Shown: positions 24,310-32,149 of the stretch, piece after piece
Position numbering within the stretch: the stretch's first letter is position 1
How the letters are laid out: every line of letters starts with the position of its first letter
DNA from: Mycobacterium numidiamassiliense
GTDB lineage: Bacteria; Actinomycetota; Actinomycetes; Mycobacteriales; Mycobacteriaceae
Assembly: GCF_900157365.1 (NCBI RefSeq)
Contig: NZ_FUEZ01000004.1
Span: forward strand, 3,936,966 to 4,000,965
DNA: 64,000 nt
Direction: 5' to 3'
Notes under the pieces: model-generated
Seen by the model: only the letters and a program-made list of their open reading frames with translations
Told to the model about the DNA's origin: nothing
Databases searched by the model: none
Made by a program: the position numbers and the translations under genes

Positions 24310-26523
24310 CTATGACGTGTTGTGCCACGCTGGGTCCGTCGCTTGCGATATGACGACCTGACCGGTGATGCCGGTAGCCCCGTAGGAGCCGCCGGAGGAG
24401 ACAGTGACGGTTTCGCCAGTCCCGACGCTGAGGACGCCGCCCGAGGCGACGGGCAGGCTGCCCCCAGAATCGACGGTGAGCGCGCCGGTGTCGATGGTAA
24501 AGGTGCCGGTGGAGGTGACTTGGAAGGTGCCGCCCGAGTCGACGGTGACGGTGCCGGCATCGGTGAAGATACCGGAGTCGGTCACGGTGGCGCCGGATTC
24601 GACCACGACGCTGCCACCCGAGTTGAGGGTCACCGTGCCGGCATCGGTGAAGGTGGAATTGACGTCGAGGAAACCGTTCTCGGTGAGGGTGCCGCCGTTC
24701 GCGACCGTCAGGGTTCCCCAGTCGGTGAGGGTGCCGGAATCGGTGAGGGTGCCGCCGGATTGGACTGTGAGTGCGCTACTGTCGTAAAGGGTTATGCCAC
24801 CGCCACTCTGGTCGGTGAGGGTGCCACCGGACTCGATGATGTAGGACCCATTGCCCAAGCCGTACAAGTTGCCGCCGGACTGAATGTTGATGGTGCCGTA
24901 GTCCGCGACGCCGCCGTAGCAGTTGAACGTGCCGGCGTTCTCGACGGTGATGCCGCCGTAGTTGGTGAGGGTGGCACCGTCCTCGGTGGTGAAATAGGCG
25001 CCGACCTGGATGTCGACGGTACCGCCGGGGTTGACGGTCATGGTGCCGGCGTTGGTGATGTTGCCACCGTAGGCCTCGATGGTGATGTGACCGGAGTCGA
25101 CCAGGGTGCCCTCGGGTCTGATGGCCAGATAGCCGCCGGAGTCGACGTTCAAGGTACCGCTGTTGGTCAGGGTGCCACCGTCGAGGGACAGATAGCCGCT
25201 GGGGCTGATTTCAAGAGTGCCGCCGGAGTCGACGGTCAGGCTGCCGCCGGACTGGATGAGGGTGCCCGTGTCGGTGAGGGTGGCGCCAGGTTCGACGGTG
25301 ATGGTACCGCCCGAGTTGAGGGTGAGAGTACCGCCGGAGTCGATGGAACCGAATTCGCTGTTGTCGATGGTGAGCGCGCCGTAGTCGGTGATGGTACCGG
25401 AGTCGGTCAGGGTGCCGGTGACTTGAATTTCGAGGGTGCCACCGGAGTTGACGGTGATGGTACCGATATTGGTAAGGGTGCCGGCGTTGGTGAGCGTGCC
25501 GCTGACGGAGACGGTGCCGGTGTTGAGGAGGTTGGCGCCGGATTCGACCGTGACGGTGCCGGCGTTGGTGAGCGTGCCGGCGTTCACGAGGGTGCCGCCG
25601 GATTGGACGTCGATCGTGGCGCCGGAGTCGACGATGAGGGTGCCGCCGGATTGGACGTCGATGGTGCCACCGGATGCGACATCGATGGTGACGCCGTTTT
25701 GGACTTCGACGGTTTGGCCGGAGCTGACGACGTAGCCGCTGGTGACTGTCATGTTGTTGCTGATTGTGGTGGTGGGGGTGGTCATGCTGGTGGTGTTGGT
25801 GGTACTCAGCGCGCTATTGGTGGTACTAAGCGTGGTGTTCGTGCTGTTGGTGGTCCCGGCGCTGACGGTGCTCTGGGCGGGAGTTGTTGGCTGAGAGGTG
25901 GTGCTCGAGGCGAGCTGTAAAGGAGAATTGGCGCGGCTGCCGGTGGCGTTCCCGACGGATTGAGCCGCCGCGCGGGCCTGGTCCATCTGCCCGTTCTGGT
26001 TGGTGGTCTGCGGTGGCTGGCCGAACGACGTGAGGGTGGTCGCGGCCTGCGAAGCGCTGGCATACCCGTACATAGCGATGGTGTCTTGGGTCCACATCTC
26101 CATGTATTGGGCTTCGGTGGCCGCGATCGCCGGAGTGTTTTGCCCCAAAAAATTGGTGGCGATCAACGTCATTAACTGTGCGCGGTTGGCCGCGATCAGC
26201 GGCGGGGGCACGGTCATCGCATACGCCGCGTCGTAGGCCGCGGCCGCCCCGTAGGCCTGGGCGGCGGTCTGCCCGGCCGCAGCGGCGCTGGCCTGCAGCC
26301 ACTCCACGTAGGGGGTCACCGCGGCCGTCATCAGCTCCGAGGACGGGCCAGCCCACGCCTGTCCCGTCAGCTGCGCGACCGTCGACGAGTAGCCGGCCGC
26401 AGTGGACTCCAGCTGAGCAGCCAGTGCCTCCCAGCTGGCGGCGTTGGAGAGCATCGGCGCCGACCCAGGCCCGGCATATATCAGCCCGCTGTTGACTTCC
26501 GGCGGCAGCAACCCAAAGTCCAT
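24310..26523 (-). CDS. PPE-family protein with long beta-strand-repeat (adhesin-like) C-terminus
   Basis: Protein of 737 aa. Residues 1-175 are a good PPE domain: MDFGLLPPEVNSGLIYAGPG with P-P-E at 7-9, the WxG motif (W57-A-G59) in GQAWAGPSSELM, and VEWLQASAAAAGQTAAQAYGAAAAYDAAYA. PPE proteins are exported by ESX type VII systems together with a PE partner. About 180-262 is a Thr/Ser/Asn/Gln-rich linker. From about 263 to 725 the protein is made of short repeats of the form G-T-L-T-N-S-G-T-L-T-V-D-S-G-G, interrupted by turns such as DYGALTIDNSEFGSID, as in right-handed beta-helix surface proteins (AIDA-like repeats). No PGRS, MPTR or SVP motif is seen and there is no outer-membrane barrel. 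No PE gene lies nearby. It sits between pgl and its former neighbour, inside a duplicated junction. Confidence 0.88.
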   Translation of the reverse strand: MDFGLLPPEVNSGLIYAGPGSAPMLSNAASWEALAAQLESTAAGYSSTVAQLTGQAWAGPSSELMTAAVTPYVEWLQASAAAAGQTAAQAYGAAAAYDAAYAMTVPPPLIAANRAQLMTLIATNFLGQNTPAIAATEAQYMEMWTQDTIAMYGYASASQAATTLTSFGQPPQTTNQNGQMDQARAAAQSVGNATGSRANSPLQLASSTTSQPTTPAQSTVSAGTTNSTNTTLSTTNSALSTTNTTSMTTPTTTISNNMTVTSGYVVSSGQTVEVQNGVTIDVASGGTIDVQSGGTLIVDSGATIDVQSGGTLVNAGTLTNAGTVTVESGANLLNTGTVSVSGTLTNAGTLTNIGTITVNSGGTLEIQVTGTLTDSGTITDYGALTIDNSEFGSIDSGGTLTLNSGGTITVEPGATLTDTGTLIQSGGSLTVDSGGTLEISPSGYLSLDGGTLTNSGTLNVDSGGYLAIRPEGTLVDSGHITIEAYGGNITNAGTMTVNPGGTVDIQVGAYFTTEDGATLTNYGGITVENAGTFNCYGGVADYGTINIQSGGNLYGLGNGSYIIESGGTLTDQSGGGITLYDSSALTVQSGGTLTDSGTLTDWGTLTVANGGTLTENGFLDVNSTFTDAGTVTLNSGGSVVVESGATVTDSGIFTDAGTVTVDSGGTFQVTSTGTFTIDTGALTVDSGGSLPVASGGVLSVGTGETVTVSSGGSYGATGITGQVVISQATDPAWHNTS

Positions 26524-27128
26524 GCCTGTTTATCTCTCTTTGTCCGATTGTTTGGCAGTCAAGCGTGGTGATTTGTCGGCGAGATTACCGCCATGTTTCC
26601 GGATTGAAGAGATATTTGGCGATACCGAAAGGTGGTCAATCGTGACCCCCTGTTCGGTCGCGACCGCTCGCACACTTCTTCGGCACCTGCGGGTGGCCGC
26701 GGTCTATGGAGCTGGCGAAACGGCAAAACCCTTGTCTGAAATGAACCTAAGATAGTGCTCCACGCCACATGTTTCAACCTGAGATTCGGATGAAGCAGCG
26801 GCGGCTGCCGGCCAGGGATCAATCCGGAATAAAACGATGGGCGAGCGGATGTTTCGCTTCCTGGGCCGCGCCGCTCGGGCAACCCCGTCTCCGGTAGACA
26901 AACGCGGGTCCAGTTCGGAAACCACACGGCTCACCGTTCGGATCGGTCAGTGAGCTTCGTTTGAGGCGGTTGATGTGTCCTTCGCATCCGGTCCGCCATT
27001 TGATCTTGGCGCGCAACGCTTTTCGGTGCTCGAACTCACGCCGGGCAGCCCATGATGCAATACGTGGGGTGCCGCTGCTGCCCTGCTTGTTCCGGACGGC
27101 GACAGTGTGCCGGTGGATCGTTGCCGAC
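26524..27128. other. Non-coding segment upstream of the PPE gene
   Basis: About 600 bases, less GC-rich than its surroundings, without an intact gene. The part next to 26523 holds the PPE promoter and an AGAGAG ribosome-binding stretch. On the minus strand at 26951-27052 there is a transposase-like remnant. The remainder gives only frames of poor protein character. Confidence 0.6.
26951..27052 (-). pseudogene. Transposase C-terminal remnant (ISNCY-like)
   Basis: About 34 codons on the minus strand read AARREFEHRKALRAKIKW, then RTGCEGHINRLKRS. The pattern F-R-x(5)-A-K-x-K-W-R-T-G-x-E-G-x-I-x2-L-K-R is typical of the C-terminal catalytic part of ISNCY/IS1182-type transposases. The reading continues into unrelated text and no upstream part is present. 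Family assignment is from pattern only. Confidence 0.45.
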
Positions 27129-27176
27129 GACACCGCGCTGTGGCTGCTCGAACGGGAAACCGCCAGCAACCTGTAA
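27129..27176 (+). pseudogene. Right copy of pgl 3' end (fragment)
   Basis: Sixteen codons, DTALWLLERETASNL and stop, match the pgl C-terminus ETTLWLLDKDAAGKL and stop in the same frame. The similarity goes on through the following 38 bases up to the start of the next gene. No other part of pgl is present, so this is a relic and not a gene. Confidence 0.72.
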
Positions 27177-27201
27177 TGGTTTCCTTCCGCTGAGTTGCGG
27201 T

Positions 27202-27214
27202 CATAATTACCGTC
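27202..27214 (+). promoter_or_regulatory. Leaderless promoter of the coiled-coil gene
   Basis: CATAAT (27202-27207) lies 7 bases before the ATG at 27215, with no ribosome-binding site. The equivalent bases after pgl read CAAAAT, so the promoter seems to survive only on the right copy of the duplication. Confidence 0.5.
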
Positions 27215-27604
27215 ATGGCAGACAGAACCGTGCGCGGCGGTCCTGAGCGAAACCGGATCAAAACCCTGACCCAGGCGGCGCTCAACGCCGACAAGACGGT
27301 GGAGCAGGTCGAAGACGTGCTCGACGGCCTGGGCAAGACCATGAACGAACTGAGCAGCTCGCTGACGCGACTCAACGCCACGGTCGAACGCTTGGAAGGT
27401 GGTCTCGACCACCTCGAAGGCACGCTGGAAAGTCTGGACGAGCTCGCCAAGCGGCTCATCGCGCTGGTCACACCGGTCGAGGCCATCGTCGAACGGATCG
27501 ACTACATCGTCAGCGTGGGCGAGACGATGATGTCGCCGTTGTCGGCGACCGAGCATGCCGTGCGCGGTGTGATCGACCGGCTGCGGACTCGGATGCCGGG
27601 CTAA
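27215..27604 (+). CDS. Small coiled-coil protein (Rv1444c type), function unknown
   Basis: Protein of 129 aa. Residues 10-120 are almost all helix with heptad spacing (VEQVEDVLDGLGKTMNELSSSLTRLNATVERLEGGLDHLEGTLESL can be read in consecutive heptads), so an elongated coiled coil is likely. A short hydrophobic stretch RLIALVTPVEAIVERIDYIV may bind membrane or partner. Gene order (directly after pgl in H37Rv) supports orthology with Rv1444c. The next gene begins 3 bases later, so they form an operon. Confidence 0.78.
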   Translation: MADRTVRGGPERNRIKTLTQAALNADKTVEQVEDVLDGLGKTMNELSSSLTRLNATVERLEGGLDHLEGTLESLDELAKRLIALVTPVEAIVERIDYIVSVGETMMSPLSATEHAVRGVIDRLRTRMPG

Positions 27605-27607
27605 TTC

Positions 27608-28903
27608 GTGGCAGGCGCCGACCCGGTGCCCGCTCCGCCCTATGCGGAGGGAACCGGCCTGCCGTGGGACCTGCCCGTCAGTGACGCCGTCGCCACCATT
27701 GCCGCCGCCCGGGCCCGATGCGGTGACACCTTCGCCGTCCACAGCGGGGCCGACCGCTACCTGTTCACCTTCTCGCCCGCCGGCGTCGAGTCCTTCTACG
27801 CGCTGCCCGAGGAGTCCGCCAGCAAGGGCGTCGCCGACTACCTGATGCTGCGGCGCAAGCTCCCCGACGACATCTTCGCCGGACGTCGTACCTTGCCGAG
27901 CACGCTGTTTCGCCGCGACGACGTGGCCGGCTATCTGGCCAACCTGGACCGGGCGCTGGACCAGACGGACCTCGAATCGGCCGGCACCGTCGATGTCTTC
28001 GATCTGATGCGACAACTCGGCCACCGGATGGGGTTGGCCTCGTGGGCGGGACCCGGCTGCTGCGACGGCGCGGACTTCGAGCGTCTGGTGCGGGCCTTCG
28101 ACACACTGGACGGCGCCGACGCGTTCGTGCACCCCGATCGGATGGCCGAGGTGGCAGCGACGGACAAGCGCGCGGAGCGGGCCGCGCTCGACGAGGTCGC
28201 CGATATCGTCGCCGCCGCGGTGCGCCGGTTCGACGCCGGCGACACGGACAATCAGGCGCTATTCGGCAGGATCGTGGACGCGTGGTCAACGGAGCAGCAG
28301 GACGACCGGCTCCGCGGCATCGCACTCGACGTCGCGCTGATCCACGTCGCGTCCATGTCGAACCTGGCGGCCGCGCTCGGCTGGGCGTTGGTCGATCTCC
28401 TCGAGCACCCGGCTGAGCTGGCCCGAATTCGCGGTGGCGGCGCAGGCGTCGCCGACTTCGCCCAGCGGTGCGCGCTGGAGTCCACGCGGCTGGCGCAACG
28501 CTCCATCATGACCCGGGCCGTGCTGTCCCCGGTCCGTCTCGACACCGGCGAGGTGACCTACCAGGTGCCGCCGGGCTGGACGATCGCGACGTTGCTGCCG
28601 CTGCTCAACACGTCGGCCGCACCCGGACTGGAACGCTGGGACCCCGATCGCTGGAACCGTCACCGCTTGATCGAGCAGCACACGCTGGCGTCGCCCATGC
28701 TGGTGACGGCATTCGGGCACGGTAGGCATTCCTGCCCGGCCCAACCGTTCTCGCTGTCGGCCATCACCGCGGCCACCACTGCGCTGCTGCGCGACTATCA
28801 GATGACGCCGCGCTGGACGTCACATCCGCAACCCGTCCCCGCCCAGATCGGTGGCGTGGCCCGGGCGCGAGGCCCGTGTCTGGTCGACTACGTCAGCGCC
28901 TAA
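27608..28903 (+). CDS. Cytochrome P450-like protein with atypical I-helix
   Basis: Protein of 431 aa, GTG start 3 bases after the preceding stop. The haem loop AFGHGRHSCPAQPF (369-380, thiolate Cys376), the K-helix E-S-T-R (291-294, ExxR) and the meander W-D-P-D-R-W (344-349) identify a P450. The I-helix, residues 239-262, reads ALIHVASMSNLAAALGWAL and lacks the usual A/G-G-x-D/E-T oxygen-activation motif, so classical monooxygenation is uncertain; such proteins may be isomerases, dehydratases or peroxygenase-like. Substrate unknown. The final codons overlap the convergent ppc stop by 4 bases. Not recalled at this position in H37Rv. Confidence 0.85.
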   Translation: MAGADPVPAPPYAEGTGLPWDLPVSDAVATIAAARARCGDTFAVHSGADRYLFTFSPAGVESFYALPEESASKGVADYLMLRRKLPDDIFAGRRTLPSTLFRRDDVAGYLANLDRALDQTDLESAGTVDVFDLMRQLGHRMGLASWAGPGCCDGADFERLVRAFDTLDGADAFVHPDRMAEVAATDKRAERAALDEVADIVAAAVRRFDAGDTDNQALFGRIVDAWSTEQQDDRLRGIALDVALIHVASMSNLAAALGWALVDLLEHPAELARIRGGGAGVADFAQRCALESTRLAQRSIMTRAVLSPVRLDTGEVTYQVPPGWTIATLLPLLNTSAAPGLERWDPDRWNRHRLIEQHTLASPMLVTAFGHGRHSCPAQPFSLSAITAATTALLRDYQMTPRWTSHPQPVPAQIGGVARARGPCLVDYVSA

Positions 28904-31698
28904 CCACTATTTCGCAGCGCGCTTGCCAATCCGTTCATCGTCAACAGGATTCCGCGCTGCACCAATTCGTCGTCGTCACCGGAGCGGTAGCGGCGCAGCA
29001 ATTCCACCTGCAGGTGATTCAGCGGCTCCAGGTATGGGAAGCGGTTGAACACCGACCGCGCCAGCGCCGGGTTGTCGGCGAGCAGGTCGTCGTGACCCGT
29101 GATCAGTTTGTGCATGGCGATGGTGCGCTGGTGCTCGTCGGCGATCTTGTCGAATACCCTGCGCCGCAAGGATTCATCGGCCACCAGCCTGGCGTAGTGT
29201 GCCGCCAGGCCCAGATCGCTCTTGGCCAGCACCTGCGCCATGTTCGACAGCACGCTGCGGAAGAACGGCCAACGCTCGTAGAGGTCGTGTAGGACTTGGA
29301 CTCGCTCGTTTTCCGGTCCTGCGGCAATCCACTGCTCGAACGCCGACCCGGTGCCATACCAACCGGGCAGCATGACTCGCGACTGGCTCCACGCCAATAC
29401 CCAGGGGATCGCCCGCAGGTCCGCGATCGACTCGGTGGGCTTACGTGACGTCGGCCGGCTGCCGATGTTCAACGAACCGATCTCGCTGACCGGTGTGGAA
29501 GCCTTGAAATACTCGACGAAACCCGGTGTGTCATGCACTAATTCGGAGTAGGCGTGTCGTGCCAGGGTGGCGATCTCGTCCAGCACCGCGTAGGCGGGCT
29601 CGGCCGCGTCACCGAGACCCTCCACATCCAGCAGTGTCGACTCCAGCGTGGCGGCCACCAGGCTTTCCAGATTGCGCCGCGCCAGCTCGGGTTCGGCGTA
29701 TTTGGCCGCGATGACCTCCCCCTGTTCGGTGAGGCGCAGCGAGCCGTTCACCGCTCCGGGCGGCTGGGCCAGGATGGCTTGGTAGCTGGGGCCGCCCCCG
29801 CGGCCCACCGTGCCGCCGCGACCGTGGAAGAGCCGCAACCGGATTCCGGTTTTCCGTGCCACCTCGACCAGCGAGAGCTCGGCCCGGTATACGGCCCAGT
29901 TGGCGGTGAGATAGCCACCATCTTTGTTGGAGTCGGAGTAGCCCAGCATCACCTCTTGCCAGTCACCGCGGGCCGCCACCATCGCCCGGTAGAGCGGAAG
30001 TTCCAACATGGCATGCAGAATCTCCGCGCCGTTGTGCAGGTCGTCGATCGTCTCGAACAGCGGCGAGATGGCCACCGGGCTGTAGGGCTCCGGGCCCGAA
30101 ACATCAAGCAGCCCAACCTCTTTCAGTAGAATCGCGGCTTCCAAGACGTCCGATACGGACTGACACATCGAGATCACGTAGTTGGGCACCGCGGCTGGGC
30201 CGTACCGCTTGACCGCGAAAGCCGCGGCCTCGACGACGCCCAACTCGCTGCGGGCCAGGTCGGACAACGCCGCGCGCTCGGCGAGCAGCGGTCGCCTGGT
30301 GCCCAATTCGGTGACCAGCAGCTCGATCCGCTCGTCTTCGGGCAACGAGGCATAGTCCGGGTGTACCCCGGCCCAGGCGAACAGCTCGCTGATCACCTCT
30401 TCGTGCACGTCGGAGTTTTGCCGCATGTCCAGGCTCGACAGGTGAAAGCCGAAGACAAGCACGCCTTCTCGGAGTAGGGCCAGCCGGTCGTCGGCCAGCA
30501 GCGCGCTGCCGTGGCTGCGCAGCGATTCGTCGATCGTGTCGAGATCGGCCCGCAGTTCGTCCGGCGTGGCATACGGCGGCAAGCCGAGGTCGAGTTCGTG
30601 CTGCGGTGTCTCGTCCAGGATTTCGCCGGCGGTCGCGGTCAGCCGACCGCGGACCACGCGCAGCGCGCGTCGGTACGGCTCGTCGGTGCGGGCGCTCTCC
30701 GGGCATGCGTCTGCCAGCGCGGCGAGCTCCGGGGTGACCCTGATCAGCCGCGCCGACATCGACAACTCCTGCTCGAGATCGGTGAGCTCGGTCAGGTAGT
30801 GCGCCAGCGCGGTGTACGCCGCACTGCCGGTGGCCCGGCGCACCACCGCCGCAGTCACATTCGGGTTGCCGTCGCGGTCGCCACCTATCCACGAGCCGGG
30901 TTGCAGGATCGGCCCGGGCAGCAACTCGGCGCCGGGCCAGCGGGCGCGCAGCGCCTCTCGGACTTCGGCGTTCACCTGCGGGATCACCTCGAACAACGCG
31001 GCCGGGTAATACCGCAGGCCGACGTCGATCTCGTCGGTGATCTGCAGCCGCGAAAGCCGGATCAGGGCGGTCTGCCACAGCGTAAGGACCTGGCGGCGCA
31101 ACTCGCGCTCGATGTTGCGGCCGTCCCCCGTCTCGGTGTACCCCTCCGCGTGCAGTCGCATCAGCTCGGTGATCCGGTGCTGGGTGACGAAGACGGTGCG
31201 TCGCCGGGTCTCGGTGGGATGGGCGGTGATCACCGGGGAAACCAGGGCGCCCTTGAGGGCCCCGGCTATCGTGGCCGAATCCAGTTCGGCCCGATCTAGT
31301 TTCGCGTAGGTGGCGGCCAGGCTGCTGTCCTGCGGTGGTTCACCGGCGCCGACGTGAATGTGGCGCCTGCGCTCGCGATGGATGTCCTCAGCGACATTGG
31401 CCAGCAACGCGAAATGGCTGAACGCCCGGGCGATCGGGATCGCGAAGTGGACGTCGATGCCGTCGAACATGTGGGAGATCTCGGCCCGGTCGATCTCGGA
31501 GCGCCGCACCCGGAAGGACTCCACGCGGGCCCGCTCCACGAGGTCGAAAACCTCGTCCCCGTTCTGCTCGCGAATGGTGTCGCCGAGAATCGTGCCAAGC
31601 CAGCGGATGTCTGCGCGCATCGGCTCGGTCGCCTCGCGACCGACGCGGGTACGCTGCACAGCACCGATCGGCGCCAGCGCATCGGGAACCTCAACCAT
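28900..31698 (-). CDS. ppc: Phosphoenolpyruvate carboxylase
   Basis: Enzyme of 932 aa that carboxylates PEP to oxaloacetate, feeding the TCA cycle. The catalytic histidine motif VSPVITAHPTETRRRTV, the segment GSWIGGDRDGNPNVT, the second active-site region MLGYSDSNKDGGYLTANWAVY, FHGRGGTVGRGGGPSYQAIL with the conserved GRGGxxGRGG loop, and the C-terminal MNGLASALRNSG are all present, so it should be active. It lies beside secG-tpi-pgk-gap. H37Rv is thought to lack ppc; M. leprae and other mycobacteria keep it. The ATG is preceded by a GATACT -10 and no ribosome-binding site. Confidence 0.97.
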   Translation of the reverse strand: MVEVPDALAPIGAVQRTRVGREATEPMRADIRWLGTILGDTIREQNGDEVFDLVERARVESFRVRRSEIDRAEISHMFDGIDVHFAIPIARAFSHFALLANVAEDIHRERRRHIHVGAGEPPQDSSLAATYAKLDRAELDSATIAGALKGALVSPVITAHPTETRRRTVFVTQHRITELMRLHAEGYTETGDGRNIERELRRQVLTLWQTALIRLSRLQITDEIDVGLRYYPAALFEVIPQVNAEVREALRARWPGAELLPGPILQPGSWIGGDRDGNPNVTAAVVRRATGSAAYTALAHYLTELTDLEQELSMSARLIRVTPELAALADACPESARTDEPYRRALRVVRGRLTATAGEILDETPQHELDLGLPPYATPDELRADLDTIDESLRSHGSALLADDRLALLREGVLVFGFHLSSLDMRQNSDVHEEVISELFAWAGVHPDYASLPEDERIELLVTELGTRRPLLAERAALSDLARSELGVVEAAAFAVKRYGPAAVPNYVISMCQSVSDVLEAAILLKEVGLLDVSGPEPYSPVAISPLFETIDDLHNGAEILHAMLELPLYRAMVAARGDWQEVMLGYSDSNKDGGYLTANWAVYRAELSLVEVARKTGIRLRLFHGRGGTVGRGGGPSYQAILAQPPGAVNGSLRLTEQGEVIAAKYAEPELARRNLESLVAATLESTLLDVEGLGDAAEPAYAVLDEIATLARHAYSELVHDTPGFVEYFKASTPVSEIGSLNIGSRPTSRKPTESIADLRAIPWVLAWSQSRVMLPGWYGTGSAFEQWIAAGPENERVQVLHDLYERWPFFRSVLSNMAQVLAKSDLGLAAHYARLVADESLRRRVFDKIADEHQRTIAMHKLITGHDDLLADNPALARSVFNRFPYLEPLNHLQVELLRRYRSGDDDELVQRGILLTMNGLASALRNSG

Positions 31699-31711
31699 GA
31701 ATTCCAGTATC
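31699..31711 (-). promoter_or_regulatory. Possible leaderless promoter of ppc
   Basis: On the minus strand GATACT (31706-31711) ends 7 bases before the ATG. No purine-rich ribosome-binding stretch is present. A weaker case than the TACGNT examples because the first base is G. Confidence 0.4.
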
Positions 31712-31751
31712 GGGGCGGATCGCGCGCACCGCCCGCCGAGTGATCAGTGCC

Positions 31752-31985
31752 TCAGCGGTATTTGATCTGCAGGGCCATGCCGACGATGCAGATAAACCAG
31801 ATCGCGACGACGAAGTACGTCAATCGGTCCAGGTTCTTCTCCACCACGGTTGACCCCGACAGGCTGGACTGCACACCGCCGCCGAACAGCGTCGACAGGC
31901 CGCCACCCTTGGCGCGGTGCAACAGCACCAGCAGCACCACCAGGATGCTCGTCACCACCAGGGTGATCTGCAGGCCCAATTCCAT
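31752..31985 (-). CDS. secG: Preprotein translocase subunit SecG
   Basis: Membrane protein of 77 aa that assists SecYE in protein export. MELGLQITLVVTSILVVLLVLLHRAKGGG starts the first helix, a conserved GGGLSTLFGGGVQSSLSG loop follows, and a second helix YFVVAIWFICIVGMALQ ends the protein. The ATG at 31985 is chosen because it gives the family length and lies 7 bases after a TATGGT -10. Corresponds to Rv1440. Confidence 0.95.
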   Translation of the reverse strand: MELGLQITLVVTSILVVLLVLLHRAKGGGLSTLFGGGVQSSLSGSTVVEKNLDRLTYFVVAIWFICIVGMALQIKYR

Positions 31986-31998
31986 GAAGGCCACCATA
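31986..31998 (-). promoter_or_regulatory. Leaderless promoter of secG abutting a tandem repeat
   Basis: TATGGT on the minus strand (31993-31998) lies 7 bases before the secG ATG. The first 57-bp repeat copy begins at 31999, so the -35 region of this promoter consists of repeat sequence. Confidence 0.5.
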
Positions 31999-32149
31999 CC
32001 GGGTGGCGCCCACGACCTCAGGAAGCGGCCCGCCCACGAAGGGCCCACCTAATAACCGGGTGGCGCCCACGACCTCAGGAAGCGGCCCGCCCACGAAGGG
32101 CCCACCTAATAACCGGGTGGCGCCCACGACCTAAGGAAGCGGCCCGCCC
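31999..32149. repeat. 57-bp tandem repeat (VNTR/MIRU-like) between tpi and secG
   Basis: Two identical 57-bp copies (31999-32055 and 32056-32112) are followed by a partial copy (32113-32149, 37 bases with one mismatch) that is the 3' end of tpi itself. The mismatch is the stop codon: tpi has TAG where the copies have GAG, so on the minus strand the reading frame stays open across the copies (GGPLPEVVGATRLLGGPFV repeated). 57 is 19 codons. Confidence 0.92.

Noticed and set aside
24322..25920. Plus-strand open frame rich in Gly, Asp and Val that looks like a PE_PGRS-type or repeat protein
   Set aside because: It is the complement of the beta-repeat part of the PPE gene. The PPE reading has a real N-terminal domain and a ribosome-binding site; this one has neither.
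26819..28132. Minus-strand open frame of about 437 codons ending in transposase-like text
   Set aside because: Most of it is antisense to the coiled-coil and P450 genes. Only the 26951-27052 part has transposase character, so it is listed as a remnant.
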